From Planktothrix paucivesiculata PCC 9631 (GTDB taxonomy: Bacteria; Cyanobacteriota; Cyanobacteriia; Cyanobacteriales; Microcoleaceae): a stretch of 46,921 bases of DNA. Location of the stretch: contig NZ_LR735018.1 in NCBI RefSeq assembly GCF_900009265.2, positions 62,322 to 109,242 on the forward strand, given 5' to 3'. The notes beneath the pieces were generated by a model that was not told the DNA's origin, ran no database searches, and saw nothing but the letters and a program-made list of their open reading frames with translations. The translations under genes were made by a program, and so were the position numbers. Positions 8,364-17,136 of this stretch are shown here, one piece after another. Within the stretch, counting starts at the first letter, position 1, and each line of letters starts with the position of its first letter.

Positions 8364-10397
8364 TTATTTCCAATCCTCCCAAGATTGATTAAAAATAGAC
8401 ATTTCTGGAAATAAAATTGGATTATTATTATTTTCTAATAACCGTTGTAACTCCTCTAATATCGGTTCCCGATAGGGTAAATCATCGACTAATTGATAGG
8501 GGAAAACTTCGTTTTTTAAGCTAAATGCTGCGGTAGTTCCTGCGGCTGCTCCAACAGACCATTCAAAGGAATGTATTCGATAAGCCGCCGCCGCAATATG
8601 ACTGGTAGCGATACTTTTTCCGGCTACTAATAGATTATCAATTTTTTGCGGAATCATCGCTCTTAAAGGAATTTGAAAGGGATAGGCTTGTCCCTGTCCG
8701 CGACGTTCTCCTTCCCTTTCTGTATTTCCTGGGGTTTCCGGTGGACTTAGGGTTAAACAGGGGTGAAAATCAATCGCATAATGACCAATTCCTACGGTAT
8801 CCGGGTAAATTGTAGACCGAGAACGGGGTTGAATTTCAGCAATGGTTTTTTCGCCTGAAAAAGCGGGTAAACTATCTAACTTTCCTAACTCTAACCACAG
8901 CAGTCTATAGGTTTCTGGGCTTAAATTATCGGTATACCAATCTTGACGGAAGTTATTTTGAGAAATATCAATTTCTGAAACCATAAATCCGTCTTTTTGA
9001 CCATAGGAAGGACGACCAATAATCCTTCTCCCTTCTCGCATATAAGGATATTTAGATAACCCGTGAACGGTTCCCATAGGAGAGTTTAAACCCGATAAAT
9101 AGCGATAGTTGGGATATTTTTCTTTTACGCCTTCACCGAGTTGGGAGTCGGTTGTTCCTTGTACTAACCAATAGAAAAACCCCTGGGCATTTTCTTCGCC
9201 TTTTCGCAAGGTTTCTGTTCTTAACCCGCCTTTCCATCCACCGGGTTCAAGTTGACCTGTTGCTTCTAATTGTGAGGGGGTTAAAATCAAGTTATCGGCT
9301 GAGGTTCCGGGTCGATAATCATTGCCCCATGTCCAATTCTGCATGGTAATATCCCCCGGATAAATCGGCCATTCCCTGGGATTTGCTGACCGTTTTTCTT
9401 TGGGGTTCATACTGTGAATGCGCCGATAAGTATAGACTAAATTAAAATTGGCTAACCGGGGTAATTCATAACTATAATAGGGGGCATATTGTTCATAGAA
9501 TGGGGGCTTTTCATGGATTTGGGGATTTTTAGTCGCCTCCATAGCAAAGGTATAGGTAAACCCTTGAGTACAATAGGGATCTTTTGTAATACTAGATGCG
9601 GTGGGTTCTTGAGAAGAACGAGGATCAATTCCTAGCCTGTGGGGAATATTAGTTAAGCCAATAATTTCTCCGGTTTCTGTCGCTTCAATAATATACCAAT
9701 CGGCTCCTTGATTAGCCTTTTTTTTAGGAATAAACCTAATAATTATTTTATCCAATTCTGGGGAATTTTCATACTCATAAGCATCATCAATAATAAAAGA
9801 TAAAGGTTTTGTATTTAAGGGGGGTTGTCCGGGTTTGGGAATATGTTGAATGGCGATCGCTTCGGTAATTTGACTATTAACAATTGTCACATCTTTGATC
9901 ACAGTGGTGGGAAACCAATATAATTTTCCTTTCCCTTTCTTTTCAGCTTTTTTAAACATTTTTAATAGAATTTCATGCCCGGCTTCTGGCATAAAACAAG
10001 CATCACTGACCCAACAGGCTCCCGGGTTGAGAATCCCATATTTTTTTTCAATTTCTGCTCGTAATTCTAAGTATCCTCTTGGATAGAATAATAGGGATCT
10101 TTGGGTCGGTCTTTCATCGAGGGCGGAGGTTCCTTGAGAGGAAATTTGCCCCCCTACCCAGTCGGTAATTTCTGTTAAACAAACGGTTTTTCCTGCTAAT
10201 AATCCTTCATAAGCTGCCGCACTTCCTGCTAGTCCGCCCCCAACTACTAATAAATCACAGTCTACTTTTTGATCAATCCGAGGAGGTGTTGCTAAGGCGA
10301 GGGATAAACTGGGATTTAAGGAAATGATAGTAATGATTAAACTAATAAATAATTTAGGCATAATTTGATTCATCTTTGATCGAAACTTTATAGACAT
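8364..10397 (-). CDS. Exported FAD-dependent oxidoreductase
   Basis: A 677-aa protein. Residues about 12-36 are a hydrophobic segment (KLFISLIITIISLNPSLSLA) that looks like a signal peptide or membrane anchor. It is followed by the FAD-binding dinucleotide fold DLLVVGGGLAGSAAAYEG and then GGQISSQGTSALDE, typical of the FAD_oxidored family (PF12831). The C-terminal region carries the second FAD motif around LLVAGKSIATSHIA, near the usual position. Length agrees with cyanobacterial members of about 650-700 aa. Substrate is unknown; export would place it in the periplasm or at the outer surface. Three in-frame ATGs occur near the start (residues 1, 9 and 13); any of them keeps the signal segment. 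It appears to be transcribed alone. Confidence 0.8.
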   Translation of the reverse strand: MSIKFRSKMNQIMPKLFISLIITIISLNPSLSLALATPPRIDQKVDCDLLVVGGGLAGSAAAYEGLLAGKTVCLTEITDWVGGQISSQGTSALDERPTQRSLLFYPRGYLELRAEIEKKYGILNPGACWVSDACFMPEAGHEILLKMFKKAEKKGKGKLYWFPTTVIKDVTIVNSQITEAIAIQHIPKPGQPPLNTKPLSFIIDDAYEYENSPELDKIIIRFIPKKKANQGADWYIIEATETGEIIGLTNIPHRLGIDPRSSQEPTASSITKDPYCTQGFTYTFAMEATKNPQIHEKPPFYEQYAPYYSYELPRLANFNLVYTYRRIHSMNPKEKRSANPREWPIYPGDITMQNWTWGNDYRPGTSADNLILTPSQLEATGQLEPGGWKGGLRTETLRKGEENAQGFFYWLVQGTTDSQLGEGVKEKYPNYRYLSGLNSPMGTVHGLSKYPYMREGRRIIGRPSYGQKDGFMVSEIDISQNNFRQDWYTDNLSPETYRLLWLELGKLDSLPAFSGEKTIAEIQPRSRSTIYPDTVGIGHYAIDFHPCLTLSPPETPGNTEREGERRGQGQAYPFQIPLRAMIPQKIDNLLVAGKSIATSHIAAAAYRIHSFEWSVGAAAGTTAAFSLKNEVFPYQLVDDLPYREPILEELQRLLENNNNPILFPEMSIFNQSWEDWK

Positions 10398-10614
10398 TTA
10401 ATGACGGGAAAAGTTCCCATTTATACTAGATATGTCATAATAGAATTAACCCAGTTTATAAACACAGAAACTTGATTTCTTGAATGGAGGGAATAAAATC
10501 CCCGTTTTTAACAAAATTATAATTAGTATATAGAATATAAGATCACCCTTTGAACCAGGCTCAGACCCCCTATTTAATTTTCGGTATCAAATACTCTATT
10601 ATTCACCTTGATTT

Positions 10615-11205
10615 ATGATTGAACTTCTAGCGGTATTATCGGCATCAGCCGCGGCGGGATTAAGGATTGCTATACCTTTACTGGTTATTGGTTTATTGCG
10701 AAATGATTTATGGTCGAGTATACCGTTTCTGTCTCAATTTTCGCCGCAGGTCGTTGTCGGAGTGCTGGTGAGTTGGTCATTGTTTGAAATTTTTGCCTCT
10801 AAAAAACTCCTGGGACAGAGAATTTTACAATTAATACAATTACTATTTAGCCCCTTTGTCGGTGCTATTTTAGGTTTAGCGATCGCCCAAGCAACTAACG
10901 TTCAACCTAGCTTATATTGGATTATTGCTATTGTTGCGGGTTTACTGGCTTTAGTTTTACAATTAGTCCAAACCGGATTATTTTATCGGTTGCGCGGTTT
11001 GCCCCTATGGGTGATTTTAGGACAGGATATTCTTTGTGTTTTCCTGGTTATTTTTGCCTTTGATGCCCCTCAACAGGGGGGATTAATTGCATTATTGTTA
11101 TTATGGCTTTCCATTAGAATTTCTAAAGAATGGTATCGCTGGTATAGAAAACAAGCCAACCCCGAAGAACCTAACCCCCGACGTTATAAGCGGGAACCGG
11201 ATTGA
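10615..11205 (+). CDS. DUF4126 family membrane protein
   Basis: A 196-aa hydrophobic protein with about five predicted membrane spans, beginning MIELLAVLSASAAAGLRIAIP, which fits the DUF4126 family. The family has no assigned biochemical function. The C-terminal 30 residues are charged (WYRWYRKQANPEEPNPRRYK) and probably cytoplasmic. It is followed by a G-rich low-complexity repeat and converges on the ferrochelatase gene. The upstream spacer of about 217 bp separates it from the divergent oxidoreductase gene and should contain both promoters. Confidence 0.7.
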   Translation: MIELLAVLSASAAAGLRIAIPLLVIGLLRNDLWSSIPFLSQFSPQVVVGVLVSWSLFEIFASKKLLGQRILQLIQLLFSPFVGAILGLAIAQATNVQPSLYWIIAIVAGLLALVLQLVQTGLFYRLRGLPLWVILGQDILCVFLVIFAFDAPQQGGLIALLLLWLSIRISKEWYRWYRKQANPEEPNPRRYKREPD

Positions 11206-11290
11206 GGGTAAGGGGAGCAGGGGAGGCAGGGGCACTTCGACAGGCTCAGTGGCCGCAGGGGAGGCAGGAGAGGTAAGGAGAGGGAATATC
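11206..11290. repeat. G-rich short tandem repeat (GGGGAGCA/GGGGAGGCA)
   Basis: Imperfect repeats of GGGGAGCA and GGGGAGGCA fill the spacer after the DUF4126 stop. They are interrupted by the module CACTTCGACAGGCTCAGTGG at about 11231-11250. The same G-rich unit recurs after dnaJ at the right edge of the window. Confidence 0.8.
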
Positions 11291-11307
11291 GTTGATTCCC
11301 AACCTTC

Positions 11308-12471
11308 CTAAAGTAATCCGATGAAATGCAGGGGGCCTTGTCCGGTCATGATTTCTATTAATATACCAATCATTCCTAACATGGCTAACCGACCATTCCA
11401 AACTTCGGCGGTGGTGGTGAGTCCCCATTCCCAACTTTCTTGAGGATACATCTTGGTTTTTTTGCCCGGATGTGCCACATCAGAGAACTTAATATTAGGA
11501 GCATCTAGGGCTTCTATGACCATTTCTGCTAAATCATTAATAAATACAGGATGGGTATTGAGGGCCGGAACTCGATGGAATTTTTCAATCCCAGCTTCTT
11601 CAGCCAGTTCTCGATATTCCATATCAATTTCTTCTAAGGTTTCGATATGTTCCGATACAAAACTAATTGGAACCACGACTAATTCCTTAACCCCTTCTTT
11701 AGCAAGTTCCAGAATTGCTTCCTCGGTATAAGGTTGTAACCATTCCACCGGGCCAACCCGACTTTGATAGGCGAGAACATGGGGGTTAGGACGGTTTAAA
11801 GTCTGCATAATTGCGGCTGTGCAGCCTTCTATTTCATCCCGATAGGGATCTCCAGCTTCCTCAACATAACTCACCGGAACGCCGTGGGCACTAAAGAAAA
11901 TTGGCACTTGTTCAGGTTGTTCACAATGTTCAATTTCCTGCTGAATTAATTCCGTCATTGCTTGTAAATAACCCGGACGACTATACCAAGAGGGAATCAC
12001 TGTATAATCAATTTTTTGTAAACTCGGATCTTGTTCCCAAAGTTTTTCTAAAACTCGAAAACTCGAACCACTGGTACTAATTGAAAATTGTGGATATAAA
12101 GGTAAAATAACTAAATCTTCGATTTGATCCCGTTTGATTTTGGCTACCGCTTCTTCAGTAAATGGGTTCCAATAGCGCATCCCCACATACACGCGGATAT
12201 CATGACCTTTTTCCTGTAAAGACCCTTGTAAGGCAAGGGCTTGTTCTTCGGTAATTCGCCGCAGGGGAGAACCGCCCCCGATCGCCTTATAATTTTCCTG
12301 GGACTTCTGATAGCGCAGAGTCGAAATCATCCAAGCCAGAGGTTTCTGCATCCAGGCAAAGGGCAAACGGATAATTTCTGGGTCTGAAAATAGATTGTAC
12401 AAAAAGGGGCGAACATCTTGCAGTTGCTCTGGCCCGCCCAGATTTAGCAGTAAGACTCCGACTCGTCCCAT
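11308..12471 (-). CDS. hemH: Ferrochelatase with C-terminal chlorophyll-binding (HLIP/CAB-like) helix
   Basis: A 387-aa ferrochelatase, which inserts Fe2+ into protoporphyrin IX in the last step of heme synthesis. The N-terminus [20 protein letters not shown], the catalytic His of [19 protein letters not shown] and the late [17 protein letters not shown] segment are diagnostic. The last 45 residues form a linker plus one membrane helix with the chlorophyll-binding pattern ExxNxR ([13 protein letters not shown]). This is the type II ferrochelatase tail found in cyanobacteria and plastids, and it anchors the enzyme to the thylakoid. The extra length over about 320 aa is explained by this tail. 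The gene is divergent from the methyltransferase gene, with 97 bp between the starts. No Fur-like site was recognised. Confidence 0.96.
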   Translation of the reverse strand: MGRVGVLLLNLGGPEQLQDVRPFLYNLFSDPEIIRLPFAWMQKPLAWMISTLRYQKSQENYKAIGGGSPLRRITEEQALALQGSLQEKGHDIRVYVGMRYWNPFTEEAVAKIKRDQIEDLVILPLYPQFSISTSGSSFRVLEKLWEQDPSLQKIDYTVIPSWYSRPGYLQAMTELIQQEIEHCEQPEQVPIFFSAHGVPVSYVEEAGDPYRDEIEGCTAAIMQTLNRPNPHVLAYQSRVGPVEWLQPYTEEAILELAKEGVKELVVVPISFVSEHIETLEEIDMEYRELAEEAGIEKFHRVPALNTHPVFINDLAEMVIEALDAPNIKFSDVAHPGKKTKMYPQESWEWGLTTTAEVWNGRLAMLGMIGILIEIMTGQGPLHFIGLL

Positions 12472-12568
12472 AGCGGATACTTCCTATCCTAAGATTTGTT
12501 AACTATCTTAATAATATATTGTCCTTGTGGGTTAGTCGATCTTTTAATTTATAAAAATTGTTCTCAAT

Positions 12569-13195
12569 ATGGCAACTATCCTCAGAAGTCTAAGTTACCG
12601 CTATCAATGGCTCTATGATACCATTTCCCGACTGGCGGCTTTGAGTGTGGGGGGTGAACGTCGGTTTCGGGAGTTACCCTTAACCGGGTTGACCCTGACA
12701 CCGGAAACCAAAATTCTGGACTTGTGCTGTGGAAGTGGACAAGCAACGGGGGTGTTAGTGGAGTATTCCCAAAACGTGACGGGGTTGGATGCCTCTCCGT
12801 TGTCCCTCAAACGCGCCCGGAATAATGTTCCTCAAGCCCAATATGTTGAAGCATTTGCCGAAAATATGCCCTTTGGGGATAACAGCTTTGACCTGGTACA
12901 TACCAGCGCGGCGTTACATGAAATGAACCCCGAACAGTTGCAACAAATTCTCAATCAGGTTTATCGCGTGCTTAAACCCGGGGGAATTTTTACCCTGGTT
13001 GATTTCCATTCCCCCACTAACCCGATATTTTGGCCGGGGGTAGCCATGTTTCTCTGGTTATTTGAAACGGAAACGGCTTGGCAATTGTTAAAAACAGATA
13101 TGGTTCAATTATCATCACAAATTGGCTTTAATGTCAATCCTCCTAAACTTTATGCGGGAGGAAGTTTACAAGTAATTCATGGGGTTAAACCTTAA
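12569..13195 (+). CDS. Class I SAM-dependent methyltransferase
   Basis: A 208-aa Rossmann-fold methyltransferase. Motif I is ILDLCCGSGQATG (about residues 47-59), with the acidic end of strand 2 in VTGLDASPLSL. Later motifs are MPFGDNSFDLVHTSAALHEM and VLKPGGIFTLVDFH, which place it in the Methyltransf_11/25 group. The C-terminal part contains a hydrophobic stretch (PIFWPGVAMFLWLF) that may bind a lipophilic substrate or the membrane. The substrate cannot be told from sequence. Divergence from hemH with a short shared spacer hints at tetrapyrrole or quinone methylation, but that is weak. The start ATG has no obvious ribosome site. A hairpin with a T-run follows the stop at once. Confidence 0.8.
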   Translation: MATILRSLSYRYQWLYDTISRLAALSVGGERRFRELPLTGLTLTPETKILDLCCGSGQATGVLVEYSQNVTGLDASPLSLKRARNNVPQAQYVEAFAENMPFGDNSFDLVHTSAALHEMNPEQLQQILNQVYRVLKPGGIFTLVDFHSPTNPIFWPGVAMFLWLFETETAWQLLKTDMVQLSSQIGFNVNPPKLYAGGSLQVIHGVKP

Positions 13196-13196
13196 T

Positions 13197-13214
13197 AGAA
13201 ACCGGGTTTCTTTT
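13197..13214 (+). terminator. Hairpin AGAAAC-CGG-GTTTCT plus T-run after methyltransferase gene
   Basis: It starts 2 bp after the methyltransferase stop: a 6-bp stem with a 3-nt loop, then TTTT. A second, weaker copy of the palindrome (AGAAA CCCGA TTTCT) sits at 13248-13262, and a third at 10466-10480. It is a plausible intrinsic terminator, though the stem is short and AT-rich. Confidence 0.45.
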
Positions 13215-13295
13215 CCAGATTATCAGTAACAAACACAAGATTTGTATAGAAACCCGATTTCTTATTCTTGGGTGAGGTCGGGCAGGTTTATCAAG

Positions 13296-14366
13296 CAGGA
13301 CTTACGCAGTGACGCTATATGTAGCGTACTAAGGAGTTAGCGATCGCTAACCCAAAAGAAATCTGGAAACGGAGAATAAGGAATGTTAAAATAGCATCAG
13401 AATCTATGCCCAAAAATATGAGCATCAATTATCTATACTATTGCCAATATCTCCTGAGTAGCCAAATCAATTATACTCTAACCAACTTCGCTGAACATAT
13501 TCAAGAGTTTAGCCATGATACAATTAATCGTTACTTGAATTCAGAAAACTTAACACCCGAAGTGATTTGGGAAAAAGTGCATTCAGAACTTCAGAGCCAT
13601 CCCGAAGCTTGTTTAGTTTTTGATGATACGGTACTCGACAAAAGATTTTCCTCGAAAATTGAACTTGTCCGCCGTCAATATATATGCAGCGCAAAAGTTA
13701 ATGGCTTTGATTGATAATTTAGGGAAAATTTATTATGTTCCGCTCAAAAAAAACCGGCTGGTTGATGATACAGGAGGTCAAAAAAAATATCAGCCTATTG
13801 AACAGTTAATTTGGTCTGAAATTGAAGAAAAACAGGGAAAGCTAATCAAAATAAATAAATTCCCTAGAGATAAAAAAGTTAAACTATTTCGGGTAACTGT
13901 TTCTGCCAACAGAACGGAATATGTAGCTACAAATGATTTAAATCAGTCTTCAATAGATGAAGTCATCTCTCAATGTAAACTGCGATGGAAAATTGAGGAA
14001 TTTCACCGAGAAATTAAACAATTAACGGGGATAGAATCTTGCCAATGCCGTAAAGCGAGTATTCAAAAAAACCACATTGCTTGCGCTTTATTAGTTTGGG
14101 TTTTTCTGACTCGTATGGCTAAGAAAGTTTCTCAAACTGTCTATCAGTTAAAAGCTAGTTTGTTAGCAGATTACCTGAGCCAAGAGCTTAAACATCCCTC
14201 TCTCAAGCTTTCTTTTATTTAGTTTACTTATCAATTCAAACACAGATTAATTCTCTTTTTATAAGCGCGCTCGCGTAGCGTGCCGGACGCATATCGCCCT
14301 TCTGTCTGAATCAAGCGATCGCCTGATCCTGAATGCGCTATATATAGCGTCCTTGCGTAAGTCCTG
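13296..14366 (+). mobile_element. Internally deleted IS701-like insertion sequence with 31-bp terminal inverted repeats
   Basis: The left end at 13296-13326 begins CAGGACTTACGCAGTGACGC, and the reverse complement of 14336-14366 begins CAGGACTTACGCAAGGACGC. The two ends match at 28 of 31 positions and include an internal GCTATAT(A/G)TAGC palindrome. The 1071-bp element carries one defective transposase gene. No matching target duplication is seen: the right flank is TTAA and the left flank CAAG. This suggests rearrangement at the left side after insertion. Confidence 0.85.
13418..14222 (+). pseudogene. IS701-like transposase, internal deletion plus frameshift
   Basis: The N-terminal part (13418 to about 13682) begins MSINYLYYCQYLLSSQINYT and includes VFDDTVLDKRF with the first catalytic Asp. 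It then shifts frame and stops at 13714. The C-terminal part continues in another frame from about 13683 (YAAQKLMALIDNLGKIYYV) to 14222 and keeps KLRWKIEEFHREIKQLTG with the likely catalytic Glu. From memory of intact relatives, roughly 70 residues between RRQY and YAAQKLM are missing, including the region of the second catalytic Asp. The junction CAATATATATGCAG suggests a deletion at short TAT repeats. The protein cannot be active, so the element could move only if a related transposase acts in trans. The ATG at 13418, not 13406, matches the start I recall for intact relatives. Confidence 0.85.
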
Positions 14367-14511
14367 TTAAAGTCAAGCGGGTTTTGGGTCGGCTTTGACC
14401 CACCACTTCTGGTAACAACATTTGTGCCAATAAGGGTTCAAATACTTGACAAAAGTCATCCAGGTCACAAAAAACTTTTGTTATGTCTAAGTGTGATGCT
14501 CTGTGATCCAT
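14367..14511 (-). pseudogene. IS982-type transposase, N-terminal fragment
   Basis: On the minus strand an ATG at 14511 with a perfect AAGGAGG ribosome site opens a frame encoding about 48 residues, including ITKVFCDLDDFCQVFEPL and KTRLTL. This is the characteristic N-terminus of IS982-family transposases. The frame then runs into the right inverted repeat of the IS701-like element and stops at a TAG inside it. The remaining 200-plus residues are not found beyond the left end of the insertion. The gene is therefore a truncated remnant whose 5' end was kept when the IS701-like element inserted. Confidence 0.75.
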
Positions 14512-14582
14512 AAAAGCCTCCTTAATTGTCTAATATTTGCTGGTTACATCTCTATTTTCTCACGCTTACTGATTAGATCATA

Positions 14583-14681
14583 TGCCCAATAGTCATCTGT
14601 TTTGTCGCGATCGCCTGCCCAATAGTCATCTGTTTTGTCGCGATCGCCTGCTCAATAGTCGTCTGTTTTATCGCGATCGCA
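14583..14681. repeat. Three tandem copies of a 33-bp unit containing HIP1
   Basis: Copies lie at 14583-14615, 14616-14648 and 14649-14681. The first two are identical and the third has four changes. Each unit ends with GCGATCGC plus one base, so HIP1 octamers are spaced 33 bp apart, about three helical turns. The array lies in non-coding DNA between the IS982 remnant and secG. Confidence 0.9.
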
Positions 14682-14867
14682 CTCCATCGAACTCACGTTA
14701 AAGGAAGAAATGCAAGCCATACTCAGTAACAAAAGCGACCTTTGAAACCACATTTTTCAACTCAACTCATAAGGATCGTGGATTAAAGCTGTATTTTTCA
14801 GATTACAGGAGGATTGTGTCGCAGTTGCGGTCTAACACGCCACTACAGCGCATGAAACCGCAAGCAT

Positions 14868-15020
14868 TTAAGCCCTAAACTTACGCTTTTTTATAGGTTC
14901 CACCCAAATCGTGCAGAACCCCGAAGTAGCTAGCCTTCCCGCCACTTCCAGAGTCACCTCCAAACGTCGAACATCCTTTTTACACTCTAAATTAGTCAGA
15001 CTATCCGAATTCCACTTCAT
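14868..15020 (-). CDS. Small hypothetical ORF or gene fragment (50 aa)
   Basis: A minus-strand frame from the ATG at 15020 encodes a Lys/Arg-rich 50-aa peptide that includes KKDVRRLEVTLEVAGRLATS and ends PIKKRKFRA. It stays open upstream of the ATG for a further 10 codons, which may indicate a remnant of a longer gene. I do not recognise the family. It lies in a spacer of about 570 bp rich in IS debris, and no strong ribosome site precedes the ATG. It is reported only because the composition looks coding; it may be chance. Confidence 0.25.
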   Translation of the reverse strand: MKWNSDSLTNLECKKDVRRLEVTLEVAGRLATSGFCTIWVEPIKKRKFRA

Positions 15021-15084
15021 CAAATTCCGAGCAAACTTCCCCTGTAGAAAAGGGGGTTAAGAAATGAGGTCAACCATCAACACT

Positions 15085-15312
15085 CTATTTAATCCAACCT
15101 GCACTTAAAATAACAGTAATTCCCATAAAAATAATTGCCAACATCCACGTAATCCGATTTAACGTTGTTTCGGCACTTTTGGCGCTAGTAAAGAGTTGAG
15201 CTTGTCCACCAATACCCCCAATACCGTCTCCTTTCGGACTGTGGAGTAAGACTAAAATAATAATCCCTAGAGCCGATAAAGACCAAACCGCTTGTAATAC
15301 TTGAGTAATCAT
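15085..15312 (-). CDS. secG: Protein translocase subunit SecG
   Basis: A 75-aa protein with two membrane helices (residues about 3-22 and 53-72) joined by the Gly-rich loop HSPKGDGIGGIGGQAQLF, diagnostic of SecG. It binds SecYE in the plasma or thylakoid membrane and assists SecA-driven protein export. It lies 77 bp downstream of gpmI on the same strand. The two are often neighbours in cyanobacteria, so a shared transcript is likely. The ATG is the only start that preserves the first helix. Confidence 0.95.
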   Translation of the reverse strand: MITQVLQAVWSLSALGIIILVLLHSPKGDGIGGIGGQAQLFTSAKSAETTLNRITWMLAIIFMGITVILSAGWIK

Positions 15313-15389
15313 GTTAAGAAGTTGATAATTTGAACAGAAAAATTAAACCTTCAAACCTTCGATTATAACCTATTTTTCAAGGAATTAAT

Positions 15390-16988
15390 TTAAAGTTTTA
15401 CCCGCATCGGAGTCCGATTTTCCCGAACTTCATAGGCGGCGGATTCAATCATAGAAACACCCGTCATTTCCGGGGGTTGAGGAATACCCAAAATCTGCAA
15501 AATCGTGGGCGCGATATCCGCTAAACAGCCATCTGTTCGTAAAGGAATATCGGTTCCATGACCTGGGATTTTGCGTTTTTCCCCTTCTACTAGAATAAAG
15601 GGAACGGGGTTAGTTGTGTGGGCTGTCCAGGGATTTCCTTCCGCGTCGCACATATATTCTGCGTTACCATGATCGGCAATAATAATCGCCGTCCCCCCAG
15701 CTTGACTAATACTTTGTAACAATATCCCTAAACAGTGATCAACGGTTTCAACCGCTTTTACCGCCGCACCCATCATCCCCGTATGTCCGACCATATCAGG
15801 ATTAGCGTAATTAATCACAATCATCGAGTAAATGCCCTTTTCAATGCCTTCAATTGCCACATCCGTCACCGCTTCGGCGGACATTTCCGGTTGTAAATCG
15901 TATGTAGCAACCGAAGGACTAGGAATTAATTCTCGGTCTTCCCCGGGATAGGGTTGTTCTAAACCGCCATTAAAAAAATAGGTGACATGGGCATATTTTT
16001 CGGTTTCCGCCGTGCGTAATTGCTTTAACCCGTGTTCAGCAATCACTTGTCCGAGAATATTATTGAGATTTTGGGGTTCAAAAGCCACTAATACCGGAAA
16101 AGTAGAGTCATATTGAGTCAAAGTCACAAAGCTCAGGGGCTGAATATAGGGACGTTCAAACTCTTTAAAATCAGCATCAACAAACACCTGAGTTAACTCC
16201 CTCGCCCGGTCAGGACGGAAGTTAAAGAAAATCACCCCATCCCCGGCTTCCACCGCCCCAGGCGCGATCCGAGAGGGCACCACAAACTCATCGTTTATGC
16301 CTTCAGAATAGGAAGATAACATCACATCGGCGGCCGATAATCCATTGCCTTCGCCCTTGCTGGTCATTACTTCATACGCTTGTTTAACTCGATCCCATCG
16401 TTTATCTCGATCCATGGCATAATAACGGCCACTAATGGTAACAATCCGACCGATACCAATAGCATCAATTTGTTCTTGAAGTTGCTTAATATATTTAATT
16501 CCATCTTTAGGATTGGTGTCTCGACCATCCATAATCGCATGAATACAAACATCTCTAATATTTTTAGCTTTTGCTAAGTTTAAAAGTCCGTATAAATGAT
16601 CTAAATGGGAGTGAACCCCCCCATCGGAACATAAACCCATCAAGTGTAACTTGCCGTTTTTATCTAAAACATCTTGACAAACTTTTAACAATGCCGGGTT
16701 ATTTTGAATTGTGCCATCTTCAACCGCATCAGAAATTCTGACTAACTCTTGAGGAACAACGCGCCCCGCACCAATATTCAAATGACCCACTTCTGAATTT
16801 CCCATTTGACCCACGGGTAGGCCCACGGCCTTGCCAGAGGTGCGAATTAGGGTTCGGGGGTAAGCCATCCATAGACTATCCATCACCGGGGTATTTGCAA
16901 CAGCTATGGCATTTCCGTCGGTTTGTTCACGATAACCCCATCCATCCAAGATGATCAGTACAACGGGAGATATAGATTTGGGTGCCAT
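15390..16988 (-). CDS. gpmI: 2,3-bisphosphoglycerate-independent phosphoglycerate mutase
   Basis: A 532-aa cofactor-independent mutase that interconverts 3- and 2-phosphoglycerate in glycolysis/gluconeogenesis using two Mn ions. Metal and catalytic residues are visible: Asp15 in LIILDGWGYR, the phosphoserine Ser65 in MGNSEVGH, HAIMDGRDT, the NFRPDRARELT segment, and IIADHGNAEYM near the C-terminus. Length is typical of the family (about 510-550 aa). The gene precedes secG. Its start lies 130 bp from that of the divergent plus-strand lipoprotein gene, so the spacer must hold both promoters; no clear elements were identified. Confidence 0.96.
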   Translation of the reverse strand: MAPKSISPVVLIILDGWGYREQTDGNAIAVANTPVMDSLWMAYPRTLIRTSGKAVGLPVGQMGNSEVGHLNIGAGRVVPQELVRISDAVEDGTIQNNPALLKVCQDVLDKNGKLHLMGLCSDGGVHSHLDHLYGLLNLAKAKNIRDVCIHAIMDGRDTNPKDGIKYIKQLQEQIDAIGIGRIVTISGRYYAMDRDKRWDRVKQAYEVMTSKGEGNGLSAADVMLSSYSEGINDEFVVPSRIAPGAVEAGDGVIFFNFRPDRARELTQVFVDADFKEFERPYIQPLSFVTLTQYDSTFPVLVAFEPQNLNNILGQVIAEHGLKQLRTAETEKYAHVTYFFNGGLEQPYPGEDRELIPSPSVATYDLQPEMSAEAVTDVAIEGIEKGIYSMIVINYANPDMVGHTGMMGAAVKAVETVDHCLGILLQSISQAGGTAIIIADHGNAEYMCDAEGNPWTAHTTNPVPFILVEGEKRKIPGHGTDIPLRTDGCLADIAPTILQILGIPQPPEMTGVSMIESAAYEVRENRTPMRVKL

Positions 16989-17136
16989 GCCAAGTTACCT
17001 TTTGCTGCGTGTGGTGATTTCCGCATAAATTATACCATTAGTACGGCAATCGCTCACGCTTGAGTTGTTTCTGTTGTAGCTTGGGATTAAGATTGGGTAT
17101 CCTTAAGTTATATCAACTGTGTTTTGGGGACTGGCA

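Noticed and set aside
13406-13418. Transposase start at the ATG at 13406
   Set aside because: The start I recall for relatives (MSINYLYYCQYL) corresponds to the ATG at 13418; the extra four codons are not typical.
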